Source: CAYQXJ01 sp964421565 (lineage in GTDB: Bacteria > Planctomycetota > Brocadiia > SM23-32). From it: DNA of 64,000 nucleotides. A program made the translations under genes and the position numbers. Within the stretch, counting starts at the first letter, position 1. The number at the start of each line of letters is the position of its first letter. Location of the stretch: positions 1 to 64,000 of the forward strand of contig CAYQXJ010000010.1 of NCBI GenBank assembly GCA_964421565.1, given 5' to 3'. The notes beneath the pieces were generated by a model. That model had not been told where the DNA came from, did not search any database, and was given only the letters and a program-made list of their open reading frames with translations. This document shows, piece after piece, positions 40,961-49,521 of this stretch.

Positions 40961-41164
40961 ATGAGGAAACCGGGACCGATCGGCATCATCATCATCGCCC
41001 TGTGCGCGCTGATCGCTGTGCTGCTCATCCTGCGCGTCAGCAGGGGCCCGCAGGGCCCCGTGGAAGAGGCACAACAGCAGAGCCCACAGGCCGAGCCGAA
41101 GCCCACTCAGCAGCCGGACCAGGGCGCGGGCTACCCGGTGCCCGCTCCGCAGCGGCCACGCTGA
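40961..41164 (+). CDS. Small single-pass membrane protein, unknown
   Basis: This 67-residue protein starts at ATG 40961 behind GAGGG. After MRKPGP it has one helix (IGIIIIALCALIAVLLIL, about residues 7-24), then a basic RVSRGP and a Pro/Gln-rich tail (about 40 residues). This fits a cytoplasmic N-terminus and a periplasmic or extended Pro-rich tail. I do not recognise a family. It is 120 bases ahead of the acyl-CoA synthetase gene, which has its own putative promoter, so a functional link is unclear. Confidence 0.6.
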   Translation: MRKPGPIGIIIIALCALIAVLLILRVSRGPQGPVEEAQQQSPQAEPKPTQQPDQGAGYPVPAPQRPR

Positions 41165-41188
41165 CCGGACCCTGGTGGGGCGCGCCGG

Positions 41189-41217
41189 TTGCTGACCCGC
41201 GAGGTCTCTGCTACATT
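41189..41217 (+). promoter_or_regulatory. Putative promoter of the acyl-CoA synthetase gene
   Basis: TTGCTG (41189-41194), 17 bp and TACATT (41212-41217) stand about 70 bp before ATG 41286. Confidence 0.45.
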
Positions 41218-41285
41218 GGGTTTGCCCCCGCGGCCCCGGGCGGGGCGCCGGCATCCGTGCGCAGCCAACGAGGAGTGCACCCCGC

Positions 41286-43376
41286 ATGTTCGAATCGTTC
41301 TTCGAGCCCGACTCCATTGCCGTCATCGGCGCCAGCCGCACCCCCGGCAAGGTCGGCCACGACATTGTCCGCAACCTGATGGACGCTGGCTTCGAAGGCC
41401 CCGTCTATCCAGTAAACCCAAAAGCCGACGAGGTGCTCGGGCTCGACTGCTACGGTTCGGTCACCGATGTGGAGGGCGATGTCGAACTGGCCGTCATTGC
41501 CATACCGGCGAAGTACGTGCTCGGCGCGGTTGACGAGTGCGGCGAGAAGGGCATCGGCGCCGTCATCGTCATCACGGCCGGTTTCAAGGAGGCCGGTGAG
41601 GAAGGCGCGGAGCTCGAGCGCCGGCTCGCCCAGAAGTGCCAGCAGCACGGTATCCGCTGCATCGGGCCGAACTGCCTCGGTGTCATCAGCCCGGCCGCCA
41701 GGGTCAACGCGTCCTTCGGCGCCACCATGCCGAAGCCCGGCAACATCGCCTTCTTCAGCCAGTCCGGCGCGCTCGGCACCGCCATACTCGACGTGGCCGT
41801 CGGCGAGGACATTGGTCTCTCGCGCTTCGTCAGCTATGGCAACAAGGCCGACGTAGACGAGACGGACCTGATCGAGGCGCTGGGCCAAGACGAGCAGACC
41901 GACGTGATCCTGGGCTACGTCGAGAGCATAAGCGACGGGCAGAAGTTCATGGACGTCACATCGCGCGTGACGCGCAGAAAGCCGGTGGTCATCTTCAAGT
42001 CCGGGCGCACCAGCGCCGGCGCGAAAGCGGCCAGCAGCCACACCGGCAGCCTGGCCGGCTCCGACAGCGCCTATAGCGCTGCCTTCAGGCAGTGCGGAGT
42101 GGTCCGCGCCGAGACGGTGGACAGCTTCTTCGGCTACGCCCGTGCCTTCGCCGCGCGCAAGTTGCTTAAGGGCGACGCCGTCGCCGTGGTGACTAACGCC
42201 GGCGGGCCGGGCATCATTGCCACGGACGCCATCGAGTTCAGCCGCCTGCGCATGGCGGCCCTCTCCGCAGATACCCGCCGGGTCTTGCAGCAGGAGTTGC
42301 CGCCGCAGGCGAACATCAACAACCCCGTCGACGTGCTCGGCGACGCGCACGCCGACCGCTACCGGCTCGCCATCGAAGCCGTGCGCCGAGACGACGCCGT
42401 CGCGGCCATACTGACCATCCTTACCCCTCAGACCTCCACCGAGCCGGAGTCGACCGCCGAAGCGGTCGCGGCCGCGGCGGTCGAGACCGACAAGCCGATC
42501 CTGGCCGCCTTCATGGGAAGCGCCAGCGTGCAGGCCAGTTGGGACATACTGGAGCGGCACGGCGTGGCGAACTTCCACAGCCCGGATGGGGCCGTGCAGG
42601 CGTTGGAGGCCATGGCCGACTATGCAGACTGGCAATCCTCCGAGCCCCAGGCCCCCCCGCACTACGAGTTCGACGTCGAAGCGATCCGGGCCGCCATCGA
42701 CGAGGCCCGCAACAGGGGGCAGCGGACGCTCGGCGAGCGCGAGGCCCGCGCCATCGCGGAGGCATGCGGCATCCCCCTGCCCCGTAGCAGTTTCGCGAGC
42801 TCGAAGGACGCGGCCGTGGAAGCGGCGGAAGAGACTGGTTACCCCGTTGTGGTCAAGATCTCCTCCGAGGACATTCTGCACAAGTCCGATGCGGGCGGTG
42901 TGCGAGTCGGCGTCCAGGATGCTGACGGCGTCCGCCGCGCGTGGGACGAGGTGATGGAATCCGCAGCCGACTACGACCCCGACGCCGCGCTCGATGGCGT
43001 TCTTGTGCAGCAGATGGCTTCGAAGGGTCGCGAGATCATCGTGGGCCTCAACCGCGATCCGCAGTTCGGACCGGTTATCATGTTTGGCCTCGGGGGCATC
43101 TACGTGGAGGTGCTCAAGGACGTAACCTTCCGCGTGGCGCCTCTCGCGCAGCGGGAGGCGAGGGGCATGATGGAGGGCATCCGATCGGCGAAACTGCTGC
43201 ACGAGTTTCGCGGTGAACCGCAGCGTGACCTCGACGCCATGGCCGACCTGCTCTGCCGCATCGGTCGGCTCGCGGCCGACTTCCCGCAGATCGCCGAGTG
43301 CGACCTGAATCCCGTCATGCTCTACCCCGACGGGGAGGGCCTTATGGCCGTCGACGTCCGCTTTGCCCTGACGTAG
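41286..43376 (+). CDS. Acetate-CoA ligase (ADP-forming)-type acyl-CoA synthetase, alpha-beta fusion
   Basis: This 696-residue protein has the fused NDP-forming acyl-CoA synthetase layout. Residues about 1-130 are a CoA-binding Rossmann domain (AVIGASRTPGKVGHDIVRNL). Two succinyl-CoA-synthetase-like flavodoxin domains follow; the second carries the SSHTGSLAGSDSAY motif (about residues 250-263) whose His is phosphorylated. Residues about 475-696 are an ATP-grasp domain (GYPVVVKISSEDILHKSDAGGV, FGLGGIYVEVLKD). It makes acetate or another acid plus ATP from acyl-CoA, ADP and phosphate, or the reverse, giving fermentative ATP in the cytosol. ATG 41286 follows GAGGAG. It is in line with a fermentative lifestyle, together with the malic enzyme. 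Confidence 0.9.
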   Translation: MFESFFEPDSIAVIGASRTPGKVGHDIVRNLMDAGFEGPVYPVNPKADEVLGLDCYGSVTDVEGDVELAVIAIPAKYVLGAVDECGEKGIGAVIVITAGFKEAGEEGAELERRLAQKCQQHGIRCIGPNCLGVISPAARVNASFGATMPKPGNIAFFSQSGALGTAILDVAVGEDIGLSRFVSYGNKADVDETDLIEALGQDEQTDVILGYVESISDGQKFMDVTSRVTRRKPVVIFKSGRTSAGAKAASSHTGSLAGSDSAYSAAFRQCGVVRAETVDSFFGYARAFAARKLLKGDAVAVVTNAGGPGIIATDAIEFSRLRMAALSADTRRVLQQELPPQANINNPVDVLGDAHADRYRLAIEAVRRDDAVAAILTILTPQTSTEPESTAEAVAAAAVETDKPILAAFMGSASVQASWDILERHGVANFHSPDGAVQALEAMADYADWQSSEPQAPPHYEFDVEAIRAAIDEARNRGQRTLGEREARAIAEACGIPLPRSSFASSKDAAVEAAEETGYPVVVKISSEDILHKSDAGGVRVGVQDADGVRRAWDEVMESAADYDPDAALDGVLVQQMASKGREIIVGLNRDPQFGPVIMFGLGGIYVEVLKDVTFRVAPLAQREARGMMEGIRSAKLLHEFRGEPQRDLDAMADLLCRIGRLAADFPQIAECDLNPVMLYPDGEGLMAVDVRFALT

Positions 43377-43388
43377 CCGAGTGCGTGC

Positions 43389-44135
43389 CTACCGCGCCGG
43401 GCCCATCACGATCAGGTTGCGGTTGGTGATGCGTTCGTCGATGGCGGTGATCTTCTCCGCGCCGTACAGCCCCCCGATGAAGCCCACGGCGGCCGCGTAG
43501 CGCGTAGGGTCGTCGGTGTGGTTGACCGTGCGAAAGTAGATGCCGTCGCGTATGCAGCAGGGCATCACGGCATAGCAGGCGCCCGCCGCCGTTGCCTTCT
43601 CCAGCGCCGTCCGCGTCAGCTCGTTGCAGGCATGGATGCAGACCACGTAGCTGCGGGGCTCTATTGGGGCGTGGGCGATGTCGCACTCTACGTAACGCAC
43701 GTTGCTGAAGTCGATGCCCAGCTCGTCGGCGACCTGCAGGTAGTGGGCGAAGGCCGCCCGGGGCTCGGCGTCGAGGCAGACGACCTGCAGCTTCGGGAAC
43801 CGGTAGGCGAACAGCAGCCCGAGCAGGCCATGTCCGGCGCACAGGTCGTAGACGCGTTCGACCTGGCCCTCGCGCCAGCGCTCGTAGATGTTCTGACCGA
43901 TGCGCTTGTAAGCGCCGAGGGTCTCGAATGTCTCCTTCACCCGCAGGTAGCGGGGGTGACGCTGCTGCACCTTGTCGAGGAAACGACGCAGTTCCTCGCT
44001 GAGGGTCGTCTGCTCAGCGCAGGTGAGCAGCAGGTGGCGGCGTTCGGCGTCGAGGTCGCTGACCATGGCGTTGGAGTCCATGGGGAAGCGCTCCAGCATG
44101 TCCGGCCGCCAGGTGGCCCCCGCCTCCTCTGCCAT
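43389..44135 (-). CDS. SAM-dependent methyltransferase-like protein
   Basis: The 248-residue protein starts at ATG 44135. Residues about 90-190 hold a class I methyltransferase core: VYDLCAGHGLLGLLFAYRFP is motif I, VVCLDAEPRAAFAHYLQVADELG fits motif II, and YVECDIAHAP and VVCIHACNELTRTALEKA fit motifs III and IV. PCCIRDGIYFRTV near residue 195 looks like the cysteine-rich motif of the Methyltransf_32-type family, whose target is unclear. An N-terminal helical region (about 20-80) precedes it. It lies 19 bases downstream of the A-type flavoprotein gene in one minus-strand operon, converging on the acyl-CoA synthetase gene. The substrate is unknown. Confidence 0.75.
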   Translation of the reverse strand: MAEEAGATWRPDMLERFPMDSNAMVSDLDAERRHLLLTCAEQTTLSEELRRFLDKVQQRHPRYLRVKETFETLGAYKRIGQNIYERWREGQVERVYDLCAGHGLLGLLFAYRFPKLQVVCLDAEPRAAFAHYLQVADELGIDFSNVRYVECDIAHAPIEPRSYVVCIHACNELTRTALEKATAAGACYAVMPCCIRDGIYFRTVNHTDDPTRYAAAVGFIGGLYGAEKITAIDERITNRNLIVMGPAR

Positions 44136-44154
44136 GGCTGTGCTCCCGGAAGGC

Positions 44155-45342
44155 TTAGCCTTCCTTGATGGCTTTGGCGAACTCTCGCCCCGCAGCCCGC
44201 GCCGACTTCAGGTCTTCCTTGTCGGGCACCCATTGGACGGCCACGGGCTCGAAGGGTTGGCCCCAGCCGAGTTCATCCATGAATGTCTTCAGCCCGCTGA
44301 TGGCCTGGCGGCCCCAGCCGTAGCTGCCGAAGACGAGCCCGAGCCGTTTGATCGGGCGCAGCCCGGCCACGTACGTCATCGCCCCGGCGACGGACGGGAA
44401 GACGTGGGAGTTGAGCGTGGGCGAGCCGACCAGCACGCCGCGCGCCTCCAGCATCTGCGTCATGATGTCCGATACGTGGTTGGTATCCAGCCAGCCCATG
44501 AAGACGGGCACGCCCTCGTCCTCGAGCCCGTCGCGGAGCGCCTCGGCGAGGGTCTTGGTGGAGCCCCACATGGTATCGAACATAATGACCGCTTTGGGCA
44601 CGGTCTCGTTCGTCGCCCAGCGGCGGTAGGCGTCTACTATCTTGCCGATCTGCTCGGCGCAGCGCCATATCAGACCGTGGCCGGTGGCGATGGTCTCGAT
44701 CTCCAGTTCCGAGGCGACGTCGAGCAGCTTCTGCACCTGCGCCCCGTAGGGCAGCACGATGTTGGCGTAATACTTGGCGGCCTCCTCCATCACGATGTCG
44801 AACCCGAGCTGGTCGGTGAAGCGTTCGCTGCTGGCGATGTGCTGGCCGAAGCCGTCGTTCGAAAACAGCATCTTCTCCTCGGGGCAGTAGGTCTCCATCG
44901 AGTCGGGCCAGTGGACCATGGGGGCGCACACGAACCGGAGCGTCCGCTCGCCCAGGCTCACGCTCTGGCCGGTCTCCACGGCGGTCAGATCGAGGCCCTT
45001 GCCGAAGTGCTCCGGCAGTTCCTTCTCCCCGGAGGGGCTGGTGATGATCTCCACCCCGCCCAACAGCCCGCTCAGCTTCTTCAGGCAGCCGGAGTGGTCC
45101 ATCTCCACGTGGTTGGAGACGACCAGGTCGATCCGTTGGGGGTCGATGACGCTCCGGATTCGGGCCATCATTTCGTCGAAGAGGTAATGCTTCACCGTGT
45201 CGACGAGCGTAACGCGTTCATCAACAATGAGATAGGCATTGTACGTCGTGCCGCGCTGGGTCTTGTACCCGTGGAAGTTGCGCAGGTTCCAGTCGATGCC
45301 GCCGACCCAGTAGATGCCGGGCTTGACTTCCGTGGCGTTCAT
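44155..45342 (-). CDS. FprA-family A-type flavoprotein (flavodiiron protein)
   Basis: This 395-residue protein is a flavodiiron protein that reduces O2 to water or NO to N2O. Residues about 1-250 are a metallo-beta-lactamase-like domain with diiron ligands in NHVEMDH (His78, Glu80, Asp82, His83), MVHWPDSM, SNDGFGQH and the distal GHGLIW. Residues about 255-395 are a flavodoxin domain that binds FMN (MFDTMWGSTKTLAEAL and GSYGWG). It would accept electrons from rubredoxin. It protects anaerobes against oxygen or NO in the cytosol; this argues that the host is anaerobic or microaerobic. It starts at ATG 45342 with GGGG upstream. Confidence 0.93.
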   Translation of the reverse strand: MNATEVKPGIYWVGGIDWNLRNFHGYKTQRGTTYNAYLIVDERVTLVDTVKHYLFDEMMARIRSVIDPQRIDLVVSNHVEMDHSGCLKKLSGLLGGVEIITSPSGEKELPEHFGKGLDLTAVETGQSVSLGERTLRFVCAPMVHWPDSMETYCPEEKMLFSNDGFGQHIASSERFTDQLGFDIVMEEAAKYYANIVLPYGAQVQKLLDVASELEIETIATGHGLIWRCAEQIGKIVDAYRRWATNETVPKAVIMFDTMWGSTKTLAEALRDGLEDEGVPVFMGWLDTNHVSDIMTQMLEARGVLVGSPTLNSHVFPSVAGAMTYVAGLRPIKRLGLVFGSYGWGRQAISGLKTFMDELGWGQPFEPVAVQWVPDKEDLKSARAAGREFAKAIKEG

Positions 45343-45378
45343 AGGGCACCCCTTACAGTGCGAAGAATACCAGGTACG

Positions 45379-45407
45379 AGGTTAGCAGACGCGGGGCGCC
45401 GGCTCAA
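45379..45407 (-). promoter_or_regulatory. Putative promoter of the flavoprotein-methyltransferase operon
   Basis: On the minus strand TTGAGC (45402-45407), 17 bp and TAACCT (45379-45384) lie about 40 bp before ATG 45342. The -10 is weak. Confidence 0.35.
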
Positions 45408-45518
45408 GCGCTTGCGGCGGGCGTGGCTGCCCGGGGACGATACACTTGCACTTGGGGTGCCGCGGGGCCACTATTGCTGCTTCGGGCCATCTCTTCGCAC
45501 GGAACGGAGTCCCCCGGC

Positions 45519-46844
45519 ATGCCACGCCAACAGCCGAACGTTGTCCTCTTCGTGACTCATGACACCGGTCAGCACGTCTCGCCCTACGGCATCCCCGCGG
45601 TCCGGACGCCTAACTGCGAACGGCTCGCCCGGCAGGGGGTTCGCTTCGAGAACAGCTTCTGCACTTCCCCGTTGTGCAGCCCGAGCCGCGCCAGCCTGGT
45701 CACCGGGCGGTACATCCATCAGAACGGGGTAATGGGCCTGACCGGCCAGCGCACGGGACTGTTCGACCTGTATCCGGGTGAGAAGCACGCCGCACGACTC
45801 TTCCAGGATGCCGGCTACGAGACCTGCCTGTGCGGATTCGAACACGAGACGCCCTTCTGGCAGGAGGCCGGCTTCCAGCAGGCCATCAGCGGGACCGGTG
45901 GCTGGTTCAACGGCGGGGGCGACCTGCGGGACCACGCCGGCGAGATCGACCGCTGGCTGAAGGTCAGGGACGCCGGCCGGCCGTTCTACATGCAGATTGG
46001 CTGCCACGAGACCCACCGCGAGTGGCAGAAGTTCGGCACGCCGCCCGACGACTCACTCGGTGTCTGGATGCCGCCCTACCTCCGCGAGCTGCCCGAGCTG
46101 CGGGCGGAGATGGGCGAACTCCAGGGCGCCGTGCGCCGGTTGGATGAGTGCCTGGGCGCGATCCTCGACGTGCTGGACGGTCATGGGCTGCACGAGGACA
46201 CAATCTTTGTGCTGACCACAGATCACGGCATCGACATACCGCGCGCCAAGGGCACCTTCTACGATCCCGGCATCGAGGTCATGTTGTTCATGCGTTACCC
46301 GGCCGGGGGCTGGGGGCAGGGCCGAACGCTCGAGCTGCTGATCAGCAACGTCGACGTGCTGCCGACCCTGCTGGAGGCCAGCGGCATCGCCGTGCCCGAG
46401 AACGTGGAGGGCCGCAGCTTCCTGCCGCTGCTGCAGGGGCTGCCCTACGAGCCGAACGAGCACGTCTTCGCCGAGAAGGTCTATCACGATACCTACGACC
46501 CCACGCGCGCCGTGCGCACCGCACGCCACAAATACATCCGCTACTTCGAGGTCTGCATCTTCCAGGACCTGCGCATCGCTACCATCCCGCGCTGGAGCTA
46601 CTTCAAGGAACGCCCCGTGCGCTCCTGGGTCGAGGAGCTGTACGACCTGCAGAGCGACCCCCGGGAGGAGCATAACCTGGCCGAGGAGCCTGACTACGAA
46701 GACATCAAGCGCAACATGAGGAGGAGGCTGCTCGGATGGATGCGCCGCACCGACGACCCACAGCTCGAGGGGCCCGTCGAGAGCCCGTACTATCGCGCCA
46801 TGCGTGAGGAGTTCATCCAGGAGGGAAACGATGCGAGCGACTGA
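45519..46844 (+). CDS. Formylglycine-dependent sulfatase
   Basis: The 441-residue protein starts at ATG 45519 with GGAG upstream; the longer frame upstream is not needed. It has the sulfatase signature CSPSR (Cys53 to Arg57 in CTSPLCSPSRASLVTGRY), so Cys53 can become formylglycine. Other landmarks are FVTHDTGQHVSPYG with a metal Asp, TTDHGIDIP, DVLPTLLEASGI and the C-terminal YDLQSDPREEHNLAEEP. It cleaves sulfate esters, most likely from carbohydrates. No signal peptide is visible, so it acts in the cytosol or is exported in another way. It overlaps the GH9 gene by 14 bases, which suggests joint work on a sulfated glycan. No sulfatase-maturing enzyme is in the window. Confidence 0.9.
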   Translation: MPRQQPNVVLFVTHDTGQHVSPYGIPAVRTPNCERLARQGVRFENSFCTSPLCSPSRASLVTGRYIHQNGVMGLTGQRTGLFDLYPGEKHAARLFQDAGYETCLCGFEHETPFWQEAGFQQAISGTGGWFNGGGDLRDHAGEIDRWLKVRDAGRPFYMQIGCHETHREWQKFGTPPDDSLGVWMPPYLRELPELRAEMGELQGAVRRLDECLGAILDVLDGHGLHEDTIFVLTTDHGIDIPRAKGTFYDPGIEVMLFMRYPAGGWGQGRTLELLISNVDVLPTLLEASGIAVPENVEGRSFLPLLQGLPYEPNEHVFAEKVYHDTYDPTRAVRTARHKYIRYFEVCIFQDLRIATIPRWSYFKERPVRSWVEELYDLQSDPREEHNLAEEPDYEDIKRNMRRRLLGWMRRTDDPQLEGPVESPYYRAMREEFIQEGNDASD

Positions 46845-49428
46845 ATGCGCCCTGTCGGCCGCCGTCACCCTCGTGCTCTGCAGCTCGGCGCTTGCCGCGC
46901 CCCTGCTCGGCGGGGCGCTCCTGGGCTTCGGCCGCAGTCTCAACTACGTGTGCGGCGGCTTCGAGAGCCAGGCGGAGGCTGACGTCGACAGCGTTGAGAC
47001 GGCGCGGCCGGCGGCACAGCTTCAAGAACGCCCCCAACGGAGTGAGCGCGGGAACGGGGAGGCCCTGCAGAATATGAAACACCTTTCCGAAGATCCGGCC
47101 GTAGTCCACGTCTGCGCCGTCGCGCCCGACATCCTCTGCATCACCCTCCAGGCCCAGTTGGTCGACCACGCCGCCCAGTTGCCTTACCGCGAGCAGCCGG
47201 GCGACGAGATACGGCCTGAAGGGCACGAGGTGCTCGCATGGCACAGGGGGCAGATCGTCAGGACGAAGAAGGATCTGCAGCTTTTCCGCCGCGCTGACGG
47301 CGGCTTAGAGCGCGCCGGCTGGCTCGTCGCCAATGACGCAAAGTACTGGCCGCAGGAGGGCATCGAGGGTCGCGAGCTCAACGTTGCGGCGCTGCCGCAG
47401 CCGGCCGCCTACCGCATCTCATCGCAGGATGACCCCCGCTACGCCACGCCCGCCGAGCCCGCCGCCGTACACCGCAAGAGCAAGCCGAACGACTACAGCA
47501 ACGACGGTAAGATGCCCGTTCGGCACTGGGTCTACCTGCGACTGCCCCACCCCTTGCGCGAGGACGCCACATACACCGTCGCCTTCGTCGGGCTGAACAC
47601 GCACCCGGCGCAGGTCCGTTACGTCCACTCGCCGCAGGACGTCCGCAGCGACGCCGTCCACGTCACGCAGGTCGGCTACCGGCCCGACGACCCGTTCAAG
47701 CGCGCCTACCTGTCCACCTGGCTCGGCACGGGCGGGGCCCTGCGCTACGACGCGGAGCGCTTCTACCTGGTGGAGGCGGCCACGGGGCGCCGCGTCTACG
47801 AGGGGCAGGTCCGCCTCGCGTTCGGCGCCGACGAGCCGGAGCGCATGAAGGAGGAGAAGAACTACAACGGGACCGACGTCTACCACCTGGATTTCACCGA
47901 CTTCTCGACGCCCGGCATCTACCGCGTGCTGGTGCCCGGCATCGGCGTTAGCTACGCGTTCCGTATCGCTCAGGACCCCTGGGCCCGCGCGTTCCACACG
48001 TCGATGTTGGGCTTTCTGCATCACCGCAGCGGCATCGCGCTGGGCCCCCCCTTCACCGACTACGTACGCCCGCGCCCGTTCCACCCGGCCGACGGTATGC
48101 AGGTCTTCGAGCTGGACATCACCTACTGGAGCGGCGAGGCGTCTGCGGTCCTGAGCGCGCTGGAGCGGATGCTCGGTCCCGAGCTCGCCCCCTCCAAGTT
48201 GACAACCCGCGCCGACGCATGGGGCGGCTACATGGACGCAGGGGACTGGGACCGCCGTAGTCAGCACCTGATGCCGAGCTACCTGCACCTGGAACTGCTC
48301 GACATGTTCCCCGAGTATTTCGCCGACTTGCAGCTCGGCCTGCCGGCGCAGGAGGCGAGCAATAACCTGCCCGACGTGCTCGATGAGGCGCTGTGGAACA
48401 TCGCCTTCTACCGTCGGTTGCAGCGCCCCGACGGCGGAGTCGGCGGCGGTGTGGAATCGACCGCCCACCCTCGCACGGGCGAGTGCTCGTGGCAGGAGTC
48501 GCTCTGCGTGGGCACTTTCGCTCCCGACCCCGAAACCAGCCTGCGCTACGCCGCCTGTGCGGCCAAAGCGGCCCGCCTGCTGCGCCGCTGGGACCGCGAA
48601 CTGGCGCAGGGGTACTCTCAGAGCGCGCTGCGCGCATGGCGCTGGGCCGAGCAGAACGCCGAGCGCATGTTGGCCCAACAGCCCGGCAAGGAACGCTCCG
48701 TGCGTAATATGCGCACACTCGCCGCCGTCGAACTCTACCATTTGACCGCCGATGCGGACTACCACGCCGTCGCGGAGGAAGGGTTCCGCGCCGAGGACTT
48801 CGACCGGCTGCTGCATGCCTGGTTCGCCTACGCGCTGCTGCCGGGCGAGCTGGCCGACGCCCGGCTCAAGGGCGAGGCCGCCGCAGGCTATCGCCGGCTC
48901 GGCGATGCCGCACTGGAGTTCAGCCGGGGCAACGCGTTCAACATCAGCACGCACAACCCCTACCTGCCCATGATCGGCTACGTCGGCTACTGGTCGACGC
49001 CGGGCATGACCGTCGGCCCGTGCCTGCCCCGCGCCCACTACCTGACCGGCGAGGAGCGCTACCTCGCCGGCGCAGTCGCAGCGTGCAACTACTCGGCCGG
49101 CGCGAATCCTATGAACATGACCCTCACCACGGGATTGGGGCACGATTGGCCCCGCCATCCCCTTCACATCGACAGCCGCCGCAGCGGCCAGCAGGCGCCG
49201 GCGGGCATAACAGTGTACGGGCCCTCCGACCCCGCAACGGAGGGGCGCGCTTACGACTGGGCCCACAAGTGGCGGCTGGGGCCGACGATGGTGCCCAACA
49301 GCCGCACGTGGCCGGCCTCGGAGTTCTACATCGACATTTACGGCTGGCCCGCGATGAACGAGTACACCGTTCAACAGACCTTCGGCCCGACCAGCTACCA
49401 CTGGGGCTACCTGGCGGCCAGGCAGTGA
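46831..49428 (+). CDS. Secreted GH9 glycoside hydrolase (endoglucanase-type)
   Basis: This 865-residue protein starts at ATG 46831, 14 bases inside the sulfatase gene, with GGAGGGAAACG upstream. Residues 1-23 form a signal peptide (cleavage probably after CSSALA), so it is exported. A cellulase N-terminal Ig-like domain lies around residues 260-370 (VHVTQVGYRPDDPFKRAYLSTW, VYHLDFTDFSTPGIYRVLVPGIG). The (alpha/alpha)6 GH9 barrel runs from about 385 and includes GGYMDAGDWD (catalytic Asp region, about 465-474), SAGANPMNMTLTTGLG and a late MNEYTV (Glu near 844) as proton donor. GH9 enzymes hydrolyse beta-1,4-glucans by inversion; related members act on xyloglucan or glucosamine chains. An unassigned stretch (about 25-200) precedes the Ig-like domain. 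Confidence 0.88.
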   Translation: MRATECALSAAVTLVLCSSALAAPLLGGALLGFGRSLNYVCGGFESQAEADVDSVETARPAAQLQERPQRSERGNGEALQNMKHLSEDPAVVHVCAVAPDILCITLQAQLVDHAAQLPYREQPGDEIRPEGHEVLAWHRGQIVRTKKDLQLFRRADGGLERAGWLVANDAKYWPQEGIEGRELNVAALPQPAAYRISSQDDPRYATPAEPAAVHRKSKPNDYSNDGKMPVRHWVYLRLPHPLREDATYTVAFVGLNTHPAQVRYVHSPQDVRSDAVHVTQVGYRPDDPFKRAYLSTWLGTGGALRYDAERFYLVEAATGRRVYEGQVRLAFGADEPERMKEEKNYNGTDVYHLDFTDFSTPGIYRVLVPGIGVSYAFRIAQDPWARAFHTSMLGFLHHRSGIALGPPFTDYVRPRPFHPADGMQVFELDITYWSGEASAVLSALERMLGPELAPSKLTTRADAWGGYMDAGDWDRRSQHLMPSYLHLELLDMFPEYFADLQLGLPAQEASNNLPDVLDEALWNIAFYRRLQRPDGGVGGGVESTAHPRTGECSWQESLCVGTFAPDPETSLRYAACAAKAARLLRRWDRELAQGYSQSALRAWRWAEQNAERMLAQQPGKERSVRNMRTLAAVELYHLTADADYHAVAEEGFRAEDFDRLLHAWFAYALLPGELADARLKGEAAAGYRRLGDAALEFSRGNAFNISTHNPYLPMIGYVGYWSTPGMTVGPCLPRAHYLTGEERYLAGAVAACNYSAGANPMNMTLTTGLGHDWPRHPLHIDSRRSGQQAPAGITVYGPSDPATEGRAYDWAHKWRLGPTMVPNSRTWPASEFYIDIYGWPAMNEYTVQQTFGPTSYHWGYLAARQ

Positions 49429-49456
49429 GCCGTCGGCCGCCCGGCGCGGGGTGCTC

Positions 49457-49485
49457 TTGCCCGCGGCGGGCTGCCCTGCTACACT
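49457..49485 (+). promoter_or_regulatory. Putative promoter of the thymidylate synthase-like gene
   Basis: TTGCCC (49457-49462), 17 bp and TACACT (49480-49485) stand about 36 bp before ATG 49522. Confidence 0.45.
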
Positions 49486-49521
49486 CCGGCGGTGCCACCA
49501 GGCGAGAATCGAGGCGATGCC

